Shown here in pieces: positions 55,204-64,000 of a stretch of DNA of 64,000 nt; within the stretch, counting starts at the first letter, position 1, and every line of letters begins with the position of its first letter. Source of the stretch: Lignipirellula cremea (GTDB taxonomy: Bacteria > Planctomycetota > Planctomycetia > Pirellulales > Pirellulaceae); the NCBI RefSeq assembly GCF_007751035.1, contig NZ_CP036433.1:6429001-6493000 (forward strand). Direction: 5' to 3'. The notes beneath the pieces are model-generated. The model ran no database searches and was not told the DNA's origin. It was given only the letters and a program-made list of their open reading frames with translations. The position numbers and the translations under genes are program-made.

Positions 55204-56499
55204 TTACCGGCGTTCTAGCGCCTTGTCGGAAATATCCTTGCGGCACCAGGCTCCGTCCCAGCGGATGCAGCGGATGGCGGCGTAGGCCTGGCTTTTGGCC
55301 TTGGAGATGGTGTCGCCAATCGCCGTAACGCCCAGCACGCGGCCGCCGTTGGTGACCACATGGCCGTCCTCCAGCAGCGTGCCCGCATGAAAGACTTCGA
55401 CGTCCGGCAGTTTCGCTGCGTCTTCCAGTCCGCGAATCCGACGCCCCGTTTTGTACGGACCTGGATACCCTTCGCTGGCCATCACCACGCAGACGCTCGG
55501 TCGCGGATCCCATTCGACACTATCGATCTCATGCAGGCAGCCGTCGGCAGTCGCCTCGAGCAGATCGATCAGGTCGGTCTTCAGCCGCATTAACAACGGC
55601 TGGCATTCGGGATCGCCGAACCGCACGTTGTATTCCAGCACCTTCGGTCCCTGGTTGGTCATCATCAGGCCGGCGTACAGCACGCCGCTGAAAGGGCACC
55701 GCGCCCGTTTCATGGCGTGTACGGTCGGCACCAGCACATGCTCTTCGATCCAGCTGAACATGTGATCGTTGACCACCGGCGCCGGGCAATACGCGCCCAT
55801 GCCGCCTGTGTTGGGGCCTTTGTCGCCGTCGAAGGCCGGCTTGTGATCCTGGGCGGCCGGCAAGGCAAGGATCGTGCGGCCGTCGGTAATCGCCAGCACG
55901 CTCGCTTCCTGGCCGTCGAGCCGTTCCTCGATCACGATCTGATCGCCCGCAGAACCAAACGCCCGTTGGCGTCCGATCAGGTCAATCGCGGCCAGCGCAT
56001 CGCGGCGGCGGCGACAAACGATGGCTCCTTTGCCAGACGCCAGTCCGTCGGCTTTGACCACGACCGGCACATCTTCATCGTCGCCCTGGTAGCGGTCAAA
56101 AATATACCGTTCCGCGCTGGCTGGATCGCGAAACACGCGATACTCGGCGGTGGGGACGTCGGCCTGGCGAAGCATGTTCTTGCAAAAGACCTTGCTGCCT
56201 TCCAGCTGGGCGGCCGCCTTGCTGGGCCCAAAGACCTTAAAGCCTTCGGCGCGAAACACGTCGGACAACCCCGCGGCCAGCGGAGCCTCGGGGCCGATGA
56301 CGACCAGACCAATCTTGTTGGTTTTGGCAAAATTCAGCAGGCCGGCGAAGTCATCGCTGGCGATCGGGATATTCTCCGCCACGTTCGCCGTTCCGGCATT
56401 GCCGGGCGCCGCGAAGATCCGGTCGGCGCGGCTACTTTGGGCCAGCTTCCAGACCAGAGCATGCTCGCGACCCCCACTGCCAACGACTAAAACATTCAT
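55204..56499 (-). CDS. purD: Phosphoribosylamine-glycine ligase
   Basis: This 431-residue ATP-grasp enzyme makes GAR from phosphoribosylamine, glycine and ATP. The start is MNVLVVGSGGREHALVWKL. The ATP-grasp part has VVKADGLASGKGA and VLEYNVRFGDPECQPLL. Its end lies 20 bases from a MITE-like module. It is monocistronic; purL and glyA are elsewhere in the window. Confidence 0.96.
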   Translation of the reverse strand: MNVLVVGSGGREHALVWKLAQSSRADRIFAAPGNAGTANVAENIPIASDDFAGLLNFAKTNKIGLVVIGPEAPLAAGLSDVFRAEGFKVFGPSKAAAQLEGSKVFCKNMLRQADVPTAEYRVFRDPASAERYIFDRYQGDDEDVPVVVKADGLASGKGAIVCRRRRDALAAIDLIGRQRAFGSAGDQIVIEERLDGQEASVLAITDGRTILALPAAQDHKPAFDGDKGPNTGGMGAYCPAPVVNDHMFSWIEEHVLVPTVHAMKRARCPFSGVLYAGLMMTNQGPKVLEYNVRFGDPECQPLLMRLKTDLIDLLEATADGCLHEIDSVEWDPRPSVCVVMASEGYPGPYKTGRRIRGLEDAAKLPDVEVFHAGTLLEDGHVVTNGGRVLGVTAIGDTISKAKSQAYAAIRCIRWDGAWCRKDISDKALERR

Positions 56500-57246
56500 T
56501 CAAATCTACCTTTACATCGACCAATCAAAGGGGGGGGGAGCGGGCAACGCGAAACGAACAGGCCGCCAGTGGAAGGCGGTTGAAGGGAACCTGAGCCAGC
56601 CATTTCCAGGCCGATTCGTTCCCGATCCTGTCGGCGGCTCTCGCGTGCGAAATACAAGGCGGAATTTAAGGCGGAGAGATCTCGTGCGTGAGCCACCGGA
56701 GGCGCGGATGAGACGGGAAAAACCTCGTCCTGGCGCCGTCCTGGCAGTTCCTTCGTTGGGTTCTCATTCGCTTCGGGAGGATTCCTCTGCAGGAACAACG
56801 CGGTGGGCCGCTATCGAACCTGATAATTCCTGGAGCAACCTGACACAACCGCGATACTCGCGAACGTGGGATGCAGTATACTGCGATTCTCAAGTCCTGC
56901 GCGTCAGACTCCTGCCGTGCAGCGGACGCATTGATTTTAAGGTTTCCTGCCCCAGGCGGGAAGTCGTCCCGTTGCCAGGGAAGGCGCTGCTGCGACAATT
57001 TGCCGCAGGAACCGAAAACCGTCGATTCTCTCCCGTGTACCGTCTGTTGGGTCGATTCTTCAAAGCTGGGTGGTTGACACCGCAACTGTCGGGGATACAA
57101 ATGGACGGCGCTTCGTGAAATCCATCACAAGCTCCGTGAACTCACGGGTTTATCGAATATCACCCAGCCTGGTGAGTCCGTACTGCTCCTTCATTCGCTG
57201 ACAGCGGCAGATCCCATGGACAACGCTTCCTTTTTGCGACATTCGC
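56500..57246. other. 747-base gap between purD and the bc cluster
   Basis: No gene is supported; short minus-strand frames here have unbiased composition. A nine-G run lies at 56530-56538. CCGTGA (57134-57139) and TCACGG (57142-57147) form a small palindrome 100 bases before the Rieske start and could be an operator. Confidence 0.5.
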
Positions 57247-58434
57247 ATGGCTGATCCAAAAAAACTATCGGTAGAAGAAATTCTCGCTGCCTGTCGCAAG
57301 GTCGACGGCGATGCGGCTTCACAGGCAGAACCGCCCGCGTCGGAAGCGACGCCCCCGGCGGAATCTGCCGCGACCCCGCCAGCCGCCAAGACCCCGTCCC
57401 CCGCAGCGGACAAGCCGGCCGCCAAGGCCTTGCCCTCCGGAGAGGCCCGCAAGCTCAGCGTCGAAGAGATGCTGGCCGCGGCCCGCGCCGAAAAGGCAAA
57501 GAAAGCGGCTGCCGAGACCGCCGCTCCGGCGGCCCCAGCTGCGTCCGCTCCTGCCGACGGCGGTAAGATCGATTCGGCTGCCGCCCGCAAAATGAGCGTG
57601 GCCGAAATGATGGCCGCCGCACGTGGCGAAAAAGACAAAAAAGCGGCTGCTCCCGCGGCCAAGAAAGCTCCCGCCGCCAAACCGGCCGCAGCCGTCGCCA
57701 AAAAAGAAGCCGCGCCTGTTAAAGGTGGACCGCTCGACACCGCCAGCATTCTGGCCGCCGCCCGGACCGATAGCAAACGCGGCCCGATGAGCAAGGCCGA
57801 AGCCGCCGCCAAAGGCGTGCCCGTTCCGGCTGGCAAGCCCGCCGTCGTCGCCCCGCCGATGCCGCAAAAACCAGCTTACGCCCAGCCTCGGGCTCCGCAG
57901 CCCGTTGCCGATGGTTCAACCCGTCGCGGTTTCATGGCCGCCATTACGGGCACCCTGTTTGGTTCCTCGCTGGCCATCGGCTTTACCGCCTTGTCGCTCA
58001 CGAATGTGCTGTGGGTGCTGGGGCTGGCCCGGTTCATGTTTCCGAATATCCTCACCGAACCGCCGACGAAGTTCAAAGTCGGTTTCCCGGGCGATCTGGC
58101 TCCGGGTCAGGTGGAGACAAAATACAAAGCTCAGTTCGGCGTCTGGATTGTGCGCGGCGACTATGAAGGCCGCGACATGATCTACGCCCTGAAGTCTGTT
58201 TGCACGCACCTTGGCTGCACTCCCAACTGGCTGGAAGGCGAACAAAAGTTCAAATGCCCCTGCCATGGTAGTGGTTTTTATAAAGACGGCATCAACTTCG
58301 AAGGCCCTGCCCCGCGTCCGCTGGAGCGGTACGCCATTCGGGTCTCCGACGACGGCCAGTTAGAGGTCGACAAGAGTCAGACCTTTAATGAAGAAAAAGG
58401 CGACTGGAAAGACCCTGCTTCCTTCGTCGCTTAG
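57247..58434 (+). CDS. Rieske iron-sulfur protein with long repetitive N-terminus
   Basis: This 395-residue subunit belongs to a bc-type complex. FeS ligands are C319/H321 (CTHLGC) and C337/H340 (CPCHGSGF), with the disulfide pair C324/C339. A twin-arginine motif STRRGFM at 224-230 precedes the membrane helix, so export is by Tat. The ~220 residues before it would stay in the cytoplasm; they are A/P/K-rich and carry four copies of a helical motif (LSVEEILAACRK at 7, LSVEEMLAAARA at 70, MSVAEMMAAARG at 116, LDTASILAAART at 163). Ordinary Rieske proteins lack this. It is the first gene of the cluster. Confidence 0.93.
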   Translation: MADPKKLSVEEILAACRKVDGDAASQAEPPASEATPPAESAATPPAAKTPSPAADKPAAKALPSGEARKLSVEEMLAAARAEKAKKAAAETAAPAAPAASAPADGGKIDSAAARKMSVAEMMAAARGEKDKKAAAPAAKKAPAAKPAAAVAKKEAAPVKGGPLDTASILAAARTDSKRGPMSKAEAAAKGVPVPAGKPAVVAPPMPQKPAYAQPRAPQPVADGSTRRGFMAAITGTLFGSSLAIGFTALSLTNVLWVLGLARFMFPNILTEPPTKFKVGFPGDLAPGQVETKYKAQFGVWIVRGDYEGRDMIYALKSVCTHLGCTPNWLEGEQKFKCPCHGSGFYKDGINFEGPAPRPLERYAIRVSDDGQLEVDKSQTFNEEKGDWKDPASFVA

Positions 58435-58459
58435 TTTCGTTGCAAATTTTCGTTGCAAA
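58435..58459 (+). repeat. Tandem 12-mer TTTCGTTGCAAA
   Basis: Two perfect copies lie at 58435-58446 and 58448-58459, a 13-base period, directly after the Rieske stop and 96 bases before the cytochrome b start. It may bind a regulator or be a chance duplication. Confidence 0.4.
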
Positions 58460-58555
58460 GGCTGTCTGGTTTGCGGTCTGCTCCTTGAGGGGCGGCCAGC
58501 CGTTATAGTTTTTGAATTCGCCCGCAGGCAAACGTTTATCCCTTTGAGTTGACAC

Positions 58556-59350
58556 ATGGCGCAGAGCCCACCTCTGAGCGATATTATTCGCAACTCCCAG
58601 ATTTGGAAAAGTATCTTTCGGCATCCCATGCCGGTCGACCGCCGTAATCGCGTGGTCGTCATGCTTACCAACTTCTTCTTGCACTTGCATCCGGTTTCGA
58701 TCAAAAAGCAGGGCATCGCACTCAGCTATACCTGGTGTATGGGCGGGGTGACCTTCTTCCTGTTTCTGGTCGAAACGGTTACCGGCGTGCTGTTAATGTT
58801 CTACTACCGGCCGACGCTGGAGTGGGCTTTTAACGACATTACCGCGCTCCGCGACGTCACTTCGATGGGTATCCTGCGCGAGCTCCATCGCTGGGGCGCC
58901 CATGCGATGGTGATCACGGTCTGGCTGCACATGTACCGGGTGTTTTTGACCGGTAGTTATAAACCTCCACGAGAATTTAACTGGGTGGTGGGGGTCATCC
59001 TGCTGCTGCTAACACTGCTCTTGTCATTTACAGGCTACCTGTTGCCCTGGGATCAATTGGCAATCTGGGCGATCACGGTGGGATCGAATATGGCCCGCGC
59101 GACACCCTTTTTAGGGAACGAAGGTCCCGGCGCCCAGCTATTAACGGTCGACGGCATCGATATGATTACGGCCGCTTCCGACGCCCGCTTTGGGTTGCTG
59201 GGAGCCCGATTTGTGGGTGAGGAAACGCTGAACCGCTTTTACGTGCTGCACTGTATCGCCATTCCGCTAGGGGTTGCCCTGCTGCTGGCGATTCACTTCT
59301 GGCGAGTGCGTAAAGACGGCGGCATCAGCGCTCCGGTCCGCCCCCTGTAG
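58556..59350 (+). CDS. Cytochrome b, b6-type N-terminal subunit
   Basis: This 264-residue membrane protein has four transmembrane helices. The haem ligands are H111 and H125 (14 apart) and H232 and H247 (15 apart), the b6-type spacing. C61 ([10 protein letters not shown]) lies where Bacillus QcrB and cytochrome b6 attach the extra haem ci by a thioether. The Qo-site helices and GYLLPWDQ motif are conserved. It is the quinol-oxidising core together with the next gene. Confidence 0.95.
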   Translation: MAQSPPLSDIIRNSQIWKSIFRHPMPVDRRNRVVVMLTNFFLHLHPVSIKKQGIALSYTWCMGGVTFFLFLVETVTGVLLMFYYRPTLEWAFNDITALRDVTSMGILRELHRWGAHAMVITVWLHMYRVFLTGSYKPPREFNWVVGVILLLLTLLLSFTGYLLPWDQLAIWAITVGSNMARATPFLGNEGPGAQLLTVDGIDMITAASDARFGLLGARFVGEETLNRFYVLHCIAIPLGVALLLAIHFWRVRKDGGISAPVRPL

Positions 59351-59494
59351 TTGCGATCACTGCGGTTTTGGCCGCCGTCGCTTTGCAGCGGCGGTTGAGA
59401 CTGCAGTGCCAGGTCCGACCACGGACGAGTCGTTGAGTTGTTGGATTGTCGGCTGTTTTAGATTGCCGGAAAAAATAGAAACGGCGTTAGCGTT

Positions 59495-60868
59495 ATGCAT
59501 CATGTCAATACAGAACAGTTCCTGGCGGGTATTGCCGGCTTCCTGGGCGCATACTATGTGTTCATCGCCCTGATGAATGCGTCGGCCGCCTTGTACCTGT
59601 GGTCGACCAAACGCGATCGTGCGCTGATTCGTCTGCCGGGCGGGCTGTCCTTTACCGTGGCTGCTTTGTGGCTGGCTGTCTCCTTGTTCTGTTGCCTGGT
59701 GGCCGCCATCGCGATGAGCGGGCATCCCAGCACCATGGGCTGGGTTTCGATTCCGCAATTCCTGCGTGATGCGGCCGACGCGGCGATGGGGCCGGTGGTC
59801 TACAGTGTGGGCTCGGTGGTCGTTTTCGCCATCCTGTTTATTGGCCGCAAATTCTTCGTCAAGCCGGTAGTCGCCTGGGCGATGCTCAACCTGAGCCTGC
59901 TCTGGATGGGCTTCTCAATGACGGATCCTGACTTTGCGGCGATTGTCACCAAGCCTGACAATGTGCCGATTGTCGGTATGGTGCTTTTGCTGGGTTTCTT
60001 TACCTGGCTTAGCGCCTATAAAGCAGTAGAGAACGACGAGCGGATGAAGAACGGCGAAGAGCCGACGGAAATGCTCGAGCAGGAAAAAGTCCTCGTCTGG
60101 CCCGATCTGGTCTACACCGAACTGATCTGCATGGTCGTGCTGACCTCGGTCCTGCTGCTCTGGGCGATCCTGCTGCAGGCTCCGCTGGAAGAACCAGCCA
60201 GTAGCGTGAAAACGCCGAACCCTTCCAAGGCGCCCTGGTACTTCCTGGGTCTGCAGGAAATGCTGGTCTACTACGATCCGTGGATGGCGGGCGTGGTGCT
60301 GCCCAGCATGGTGGTCGCCGGACTGATGGCCATTCCGTACATCGACTTCAACAAACGCGGCAACGGTTACTACACCATCGATCAGCGCATGTTCGCCTAC
60401 CTGGTGTTCCAGTTCGGCTTCCTGGTGATGTGGGTGACGTTGATTGTCATGGGGACATTCTTGCGCGGTCCAAACTGGAACTTCTTTGGGTTCTACGAAA
60501 CGTGGGACGCCCATAAAGTCGAAGCGCTGAACAACGTGAATCTGTCCGAATACTTCTGGAACGACTTGCTGTCGGGAGCCCCCAAGGTTCCCGAAGGAGC
60601 CGGGCTGGGAACGCAGATCGGGTATATTCTTTTGCGAGAGTTCCCCGGCATTTTGTTGCTGGTGGGTTATCTGGCCGTGGTGCCGCCCCTGCTGGCGATG
60701 TTTGTCCCATTCTTCCAGCGAATGTTTGTTCGGATGGGCTTTCTGCGGTTTATGGTGTTGACGAATCTACTGCTGATGATGGCGTTGCTGCCGATCAAAA
60801 TGGCGTTTCGCTGGTCAGCTAACTTGAAATACTTTATTGCCATTCCGGAGTTCTTCCTGAACTTCTAG
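59495..60868 (+). CDS. Subunit IV-like cytochrome b C-terminal half with N-terminal membrane extension
   Basis: This 457-residue protein has a C-terminal part from residue ~200 that matches subunit IV of b6f-type complexes (VWPDLVYTELICMV, then NPSKAPWYFLGLQEM at 242-256 in the place of the PEWY motif). The first ~200 residues add about four or five membrane helices not found in normal subunit IV. The split cytochrome b (264 + 457) is b6f-like. It starts at ATG 59495, 144 bases after the first subunit. Confidence 0.85.
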   Translation: MHHVNTEQFLAGIAGFLGAYYVFIALMNASAALYLWSTKRDRALIRLPGGLSFTVAALWLAVSLFCCLVAAIAMSGHPSTMGWVSIPQFLRDAADAAMGPVVYSVGSVVVFAILFIGRKFFVKPVVAWAMLNLSLLWMGFSMTDPDFAAIVTKPDNVPIVGMVLLLGFFTWLSAYKAVENDERMKNGEEPTEMLEQEKVLVWPDLVYTELICMVVLTSVLLLWAILLQAPLEEPASSVKTPNPSKAPWYFLGLQEMLVYYDPWMAGVVLPSMVVAGLMAIPYIDFNKRGNGYYTIDQRMFAYLVFQFGFLVMWVTLIVMGTFLRGPNWNFFGFYETWDAHKVEALNNVNLSEYFWNDLLSGAPKVPEGAGLGTQIGYILLREFPGILLLVGYLAVVPPLLAMFVPFFQRMFVRMGFLRFMVLTNLLLMMALLPIKMAFRWSANLKYFIAIPEFFLNF

Positions 60869-60985
60869 GAGTGACTAAGCACTCGTTCTTCGTTATCGCA
60901 GGACGAGCTGTGAGATACCAGGCGATCGTTTCGAGTCCCGAGATCTTCCACCTTGCGCCAGCGGATTTTGGCGGAGGTTAATCTT

Positions 60986-63900
60986 ATGCCGGCAACAGAA
61001 CAAACTTGGCGCAATCAATCGCGTCTTCATCAGATTTTCGCAGTCTCGGGCGTCCTGCTGCTGCTCGTGACCCTTTGGATGTTCTGGGCCGACCATGCGC
61101 GGCCCTGGAAAGCGTACCAAAGTAAAGCGCGAAACATCGAGCTCCAGATGAACCAGTGGCGACAGCTGCAGTTCAAAACGGACAGCCTGATGAAGGAGCA
61201 CGCCGACCTGCAGGAGGAAGTGGTCCGCGCTCGCAGCAAGCCGATTGATCCAGAAATTTACAAGAGCATCAAGGAGTCGGTGATCGCCGATGCTGCGGCC
61301 CGCAAGGCCAGCACGCCGAATCTCGCCAACCTGGACCGCTCCGTCGAATCGGTGAAAACGCTCGGCGAAGAAGCACAGGCCAAACGCGCCGCTTATAACG
61401 CGATCGAAAACGAAATCAACAGCTCGGAAACCCGCACCCAAGAACTGCGGAACGAAATCGCCGAACACGAGAAGACAGCCGCCGCCTCGCAAGTCGAAGT
61501 CGATGGCGCCAAAGCGGAGGTCGTCAACGAACAGGCCAAGAAGGAAGCAGCGGAGAAAAAGCTGGAAGAAGCCAAGAAGAACAGCGACGCCGACGCGATC
61601 GAAGCTGCCGAAACGGAGATCGCCGACTCCGAAGTCAACATCGAAATTTATGGCGAAATCATCGCCGAAGAAGAGAAAAAAGTCGCCGACGCGAAAGCAG
61701 CCGCCGCCCCGGCCGAAGCGAAAATCAAAGCGATTGCCGAAGGTCTGCCCAAGCTAAAAGAACAGCTGGTAGCCGCGGACCAGGAAGCTCTCGCCGCCGA
61801 GAAAAAGGCCGCCGCCCGCCGACTGGAAGTGCTGGAGGAATTCGACCAGCTGATCGCCGCTGCCCGCTATCGCGAAGACCTGCTGCTCACCGAGCGCAAG
61901 TTCAAATCAGCCCAGCTCGACGCCAAAAAAGCCGAACTCGGTCTAGCTGTCCGCGATGAAAAAGACCAGGAAGAACTCGACCGCCTGCAGGGCGTGATCG
62001 ACGGCATGATCAACGAAGAGGAAACCGGCTTCGCCGCCCTCACCGAGAAATACCAAAGGGCGTCGGTCCACCGGAACCAGCTGGCCGACTATGTGGCGAC
62101 GCTGCGAAAAGACGCCGTCGAAGTGGAAATGCGTCTGGCCAAAAGCCAGTCCGACCTGGATCAGCTGCAGAAGGCGTACGCACAGCAGCAGTCGACCTAC
62201 TTCTCCAGCGGCTACCCGCTGCTGGGCAAGAAGATTCTGGAACTGCCGATTCTCGATGCGTTCAACTCGCCGCTCAAAATCGAGAATCTGTGGAACGAAG
62301 AGCTGACGATCGACTACAACTTCAGTCGCGTCCGCCGCTTTGATCGCTGCACGACTTGCCATCAAATGATGGACAAAACCATGCCGGGCTCGGCCGTTGA
62401 CGCCGCCTACCCTGAGCAGAAACTCATTACGTTCATTGTCCCGACGCCGCAAACGCCGGAAGAAATGGGCGAGGTGCCCGACGCCGCCAGCGAGCAGATG
62501 GAACAGCGCGTGCTGGAAGTTTACGGTCTGAAACTGGCCGCTCCCGGCGAGGGTCTCATTGAATCCGATGCGGTGACGCTCAGCTTTGTGTCGTCCAATT
62601 CCCGCGCGGCCCGCGCCTTCAAGGCGCCCACCGGCAAGGAACTGGAAGGTCTGCCCGGTACGGAAGTCGTCGCCCTGGCCGCCACGGACTGGATGAGCCA
62701 GCCGAACGACGGCGTCGCCAATGGCCTGCTGCCGGGCGATGTCATCTATGAAATTAACGGTGACTACGTCCAGTCCCGCGAAGAAGCAATGCGGTTCATG
62801 ATGAACCCGGTCGACATGGCCGATGAACGCGGCAAACAGTTGCGCGTCACCGTTCGCCGCGGCCTGCCGGAACCGTTCGCTTCGCACCCGCGACTTGACC
62901 TGTTCCTGGGTTCGCTCAGCCCGCACCCCATGTCGGTCTACGGATGTACCTCGTGCCATGAAGGGCAGGGCAGTGCGACCTCTTTCGAATGGGCCTCGCA
63001 CACGCCGAACAGCCCCAAGCAGGCGGCCGAATGGTCCCGCGAACTGGGCTGGTTTGACAATCATCACTGGATCTATCCGATGTATCCGGAGCGGTTCCAG
63101 CAGTCCTCCTGCCTGAAGTGCCATCACGATGTGACCGAGCTCCAGGCCAGCGAACGCTTCCCCGATCCCCCGGCGCCGAAAGTCGTGCACGGTCACGACG
63201 TGATCCAGAAATTCGGCTGCTTTGGCTGCCATGAAATCAATGGTTACGACGGCAACAAACGGATCGGTCCCGACATGCGGCTGGAGCCGAATGTGTTCGC
63301 CGCCGCCCAGGAATTTGTCGCGGCGCCAAACTTCAATCTGCTCAGCGAAGAAGAGCAGCTGAATGTGGAAACGCTGATTCACCACCCCGAAGACGACAGC
63401 GCCCGCCGCCAGGTCTTCAAGTTGTTGACCCAGGAAGGGAAGGCGGCCGTCGACGACGACCCGGCCACCGAACCGCGTTTGACTCCCAATACGATCGACC
63501 TGGCTTCGATCTTCAAGGATTCGGATACGCCCGGCACGCTTCGCCGCGTGGGACCCAGCTTGCGCTTCGTCCGCGAGAAACTGGGCGCCTCCTTCCTGTT
63601 TGACTGGATTCGCCAGCCTTCGAACTTCCGGCCCACTACCCGCATGCCGCAGTTCTTTGGACTGACAAAGCACCTGCACGGCGAGGAAGAGATCGAGACC
63701 ACCGAGAATTACGAACAGGTCGAGATCCTCGGCGCCGTGGCGTACCTGCTGCACTCGAGCCAGAAGTTCGAACCACTGCAGCCGCCGGCGATCGAAGGCG
63801 ATAACCGGGACGAAACCGTTCGGCTGGAGAACGGCAAATGGCTGTTCCAGTCCCGCGGCTGCCTCGCCTGCCATTCGCACGAAGAATTTCCGGATGCGAA

Positions 63901-64000
63901 CATTTTCCGTCCGGCCGATCAAATCCAGCAAGGTCCCGACCTGTCGCACCTGGCGGAAAAATTCGCCGCACGCGGCAAGGACGATGTCACCGCCAAAGGC
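60986..64000 (+). CDS. Coiled-coil, PDZ and multihaem cytochrome c subunit (3' end outside window)
   Basis: The frame is open from ATG 60986 (GCGGAGGT upstream) to the last base, 1005 codons so far. A short N-terminus leads to one membrane helix (residues ~16-34), then a long Ala/Glu/Lys coiled coil to about 420. Haem sites are C455-TTCH, C654-TSCH, C709-LKCH, C745-FGCH and C959-LACH. A PDZ-like domain lies at ~553-625 (GLLPGDVIYEINGDY). Gene order makes it the cytochrome c partner of the bc complex, anchored in the membrane and reaching into the periplasm. The total size and haem number are unknown. Confidence 0.88.
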   Translation, partial: MPATEQTWRNQSRLHQIFAVSGVLLLLVTLWMFWADHARPWKAYQSKARNIELQMNQWRQLQFKTDSLMKEHADLQEEVVRARSKPIDPEIYKSIKESVIADAAARKASTPNLANLDRSVESVKTLGEEAQAKRAAYNAIENEINSSETRTQELRNEIAEHEKTAAASQVEVDGAKAEVVNEQAKKEAAEKKLEEAKKNSDADAIEAAETEIADSEVNIEIYGEIIAEEEKKVADAKAAAAPAEAKIKAIAEGLPKLKEQLVAADQEALAAEKKAAARRLEVLEEFDQLIAAARYREDLLLTERKFKSAQLDAKKAELGLAVRDEKDQEELDRLQGVIDGMINEEETGFAALTEKYQRASVHRNQLADYVATLRKDAVEVEMRLAKSQSDLDQLQKAYAQQQSTYFSSGYPLLGKKILELPILDAFNSPLKIENLWNEELTIDYNFSRVRRFDRCTTCHQMMDKTMPGSAVDAAYPEQKLITFIVPTPQTPEEMGEVPDAASEQMEQRVLEVYGLKLAAPGEGLIESDAVTLSFVSSNSRAARAFKAPTGKELEGLPGTEVVALAATDWMSQPNDGVANGLLPGDVIYEINGDYVQSREEAMRFMMNPVDMADERGKQLRVTVRRGLPEPFASHPRLDLFLGSLSPHPMSVYGCTSCHEGQGSATSFEWASHTPNSPKQAAEWSRELGWFDNHHWIYPMYPERFQQSSCLKCHHDVTELQASERFPDPPAPKVVHGHDVIQKFGCFGCHEINGYDGNKRIGPDMRLEPNVFAAAQEFVAAPNFNLLSEEEQLNVETLIHHPEDDSARRQVFKLLTQEGKAAVDDDPATEPRLTPNTIDLASIFKDSDTPGTLRRVGPSLRFVREKLGASFLFDWIRQPSNFRPTTRMPQFFGLTKHLHGEEEIETTENYEQVEILGAVAYLLHSSQKFEPLQPPAIEGDNRDETVRLENGKWLFQSRGCLACHSHEEFPDANIFRPADQIQQGPDLSHLAEKFAARGKDDVTAKG

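Noticed and set aside
56496-56798. Minus-strand frame of 100 codons in the gap before the Rieske gene
   Set aside because: It has no ribosome site, no domain and no codon bias, and it overlaps other equally poor frames.
61943-63949. Minus-strand open frame of 668 codons
   Set aside because: It is the shadow of the multihaem gene, whose plus-strand frame has a membrane helix, five CxxCH motifs and a ribosome site. High GC keeps the antisense frame open.
1-64000. CRISPR arrays, prophage or complete IS elements
   Set aside because: No regularly spaced repeats, integrase, transposase or phage genes were seen; repeats here are short and dispersed.

Overview
The window looks like chromosomal DNA of a planctomycete, most likely of the Pirellulales type. 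The evidence is high GC content, two Tat-exported DUF1501 proteins, a secreted WD40 or TPR style proteome, DUF4838 and DUF4091 polysaccharide genes, a cytochrome P460, and a bc-type quinol oxidase cluster whose cytochrome c is a large multihaem coiled-coil protein. No phage, integrase, intact insertion sequence, tRNA, rRNA or CRISPR array was seen.

Layout. 1-947 is the end of an MFS transporter. 947-5000 holds purL and tyrA, overlapping on the minus strand. 5507-8635 is a solitary dnaE2 with a LexA-like box and inverted repeats in its leader. 8932-11409 is a DUF1501 plus WD40 pair. 11725-14956 holds ald, glyA and a single-domain response regulator. 15022-21880 (minus) holds two envelope proteins, an amidohydrolase overlapping a large TPR membrane protein, and a cytochrome P460. 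glgC is at 22131, a lipoprotein with a cysteine-less redoxin domain is at 23474-25957, and a LarA-like / glutaredoxin / cupin operon is at 26165-28181. A 29-residue membrane peptide (28384-28473) precedes an orphan Eco57I/ISP-like adenine methylase and a second DUF1501 gene. 32732-39787 holds an EEP-family hydrolase, a zinc-ribbon / helical-repeat pair, a PA0069-type radical SAM protein and a secreted DPP-IV-like peptidase.

39885-51048 is a one-direction run of secreted proteins (DUF4091, two proteins with carbohydrate-binding-like features, DUF4838, M14 peptidase, beta-helix) headed by a LysR regulator. It reads as a planctomycete glycan-use locus with no SusC/SusD. A STAS-like protein, a PDZ protein, a secreted esterase and purD follow.

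57247-64000 is the energy cluster, all on the plus strand. It encodes a Rieske protein with a long repetitive N-terminal extension, a b6-type cytochrome b, a subunit IV fused to extra membrane helices, and a coiled-coil / PDZ / at least five-haem cytochrome c that runs off the window. Together these should form a menaquinol:cytochrome c oxidoreductase of unusual build.

Intergenic regions carry several small repeat families. Two loci (3' of ald and 3' of purD) hold the same tandem pair of MITE-like modules with CTAGTGGTGCGTCAA-type ends. A 54-bp double-hairpin repeat lies at 41862-41915.
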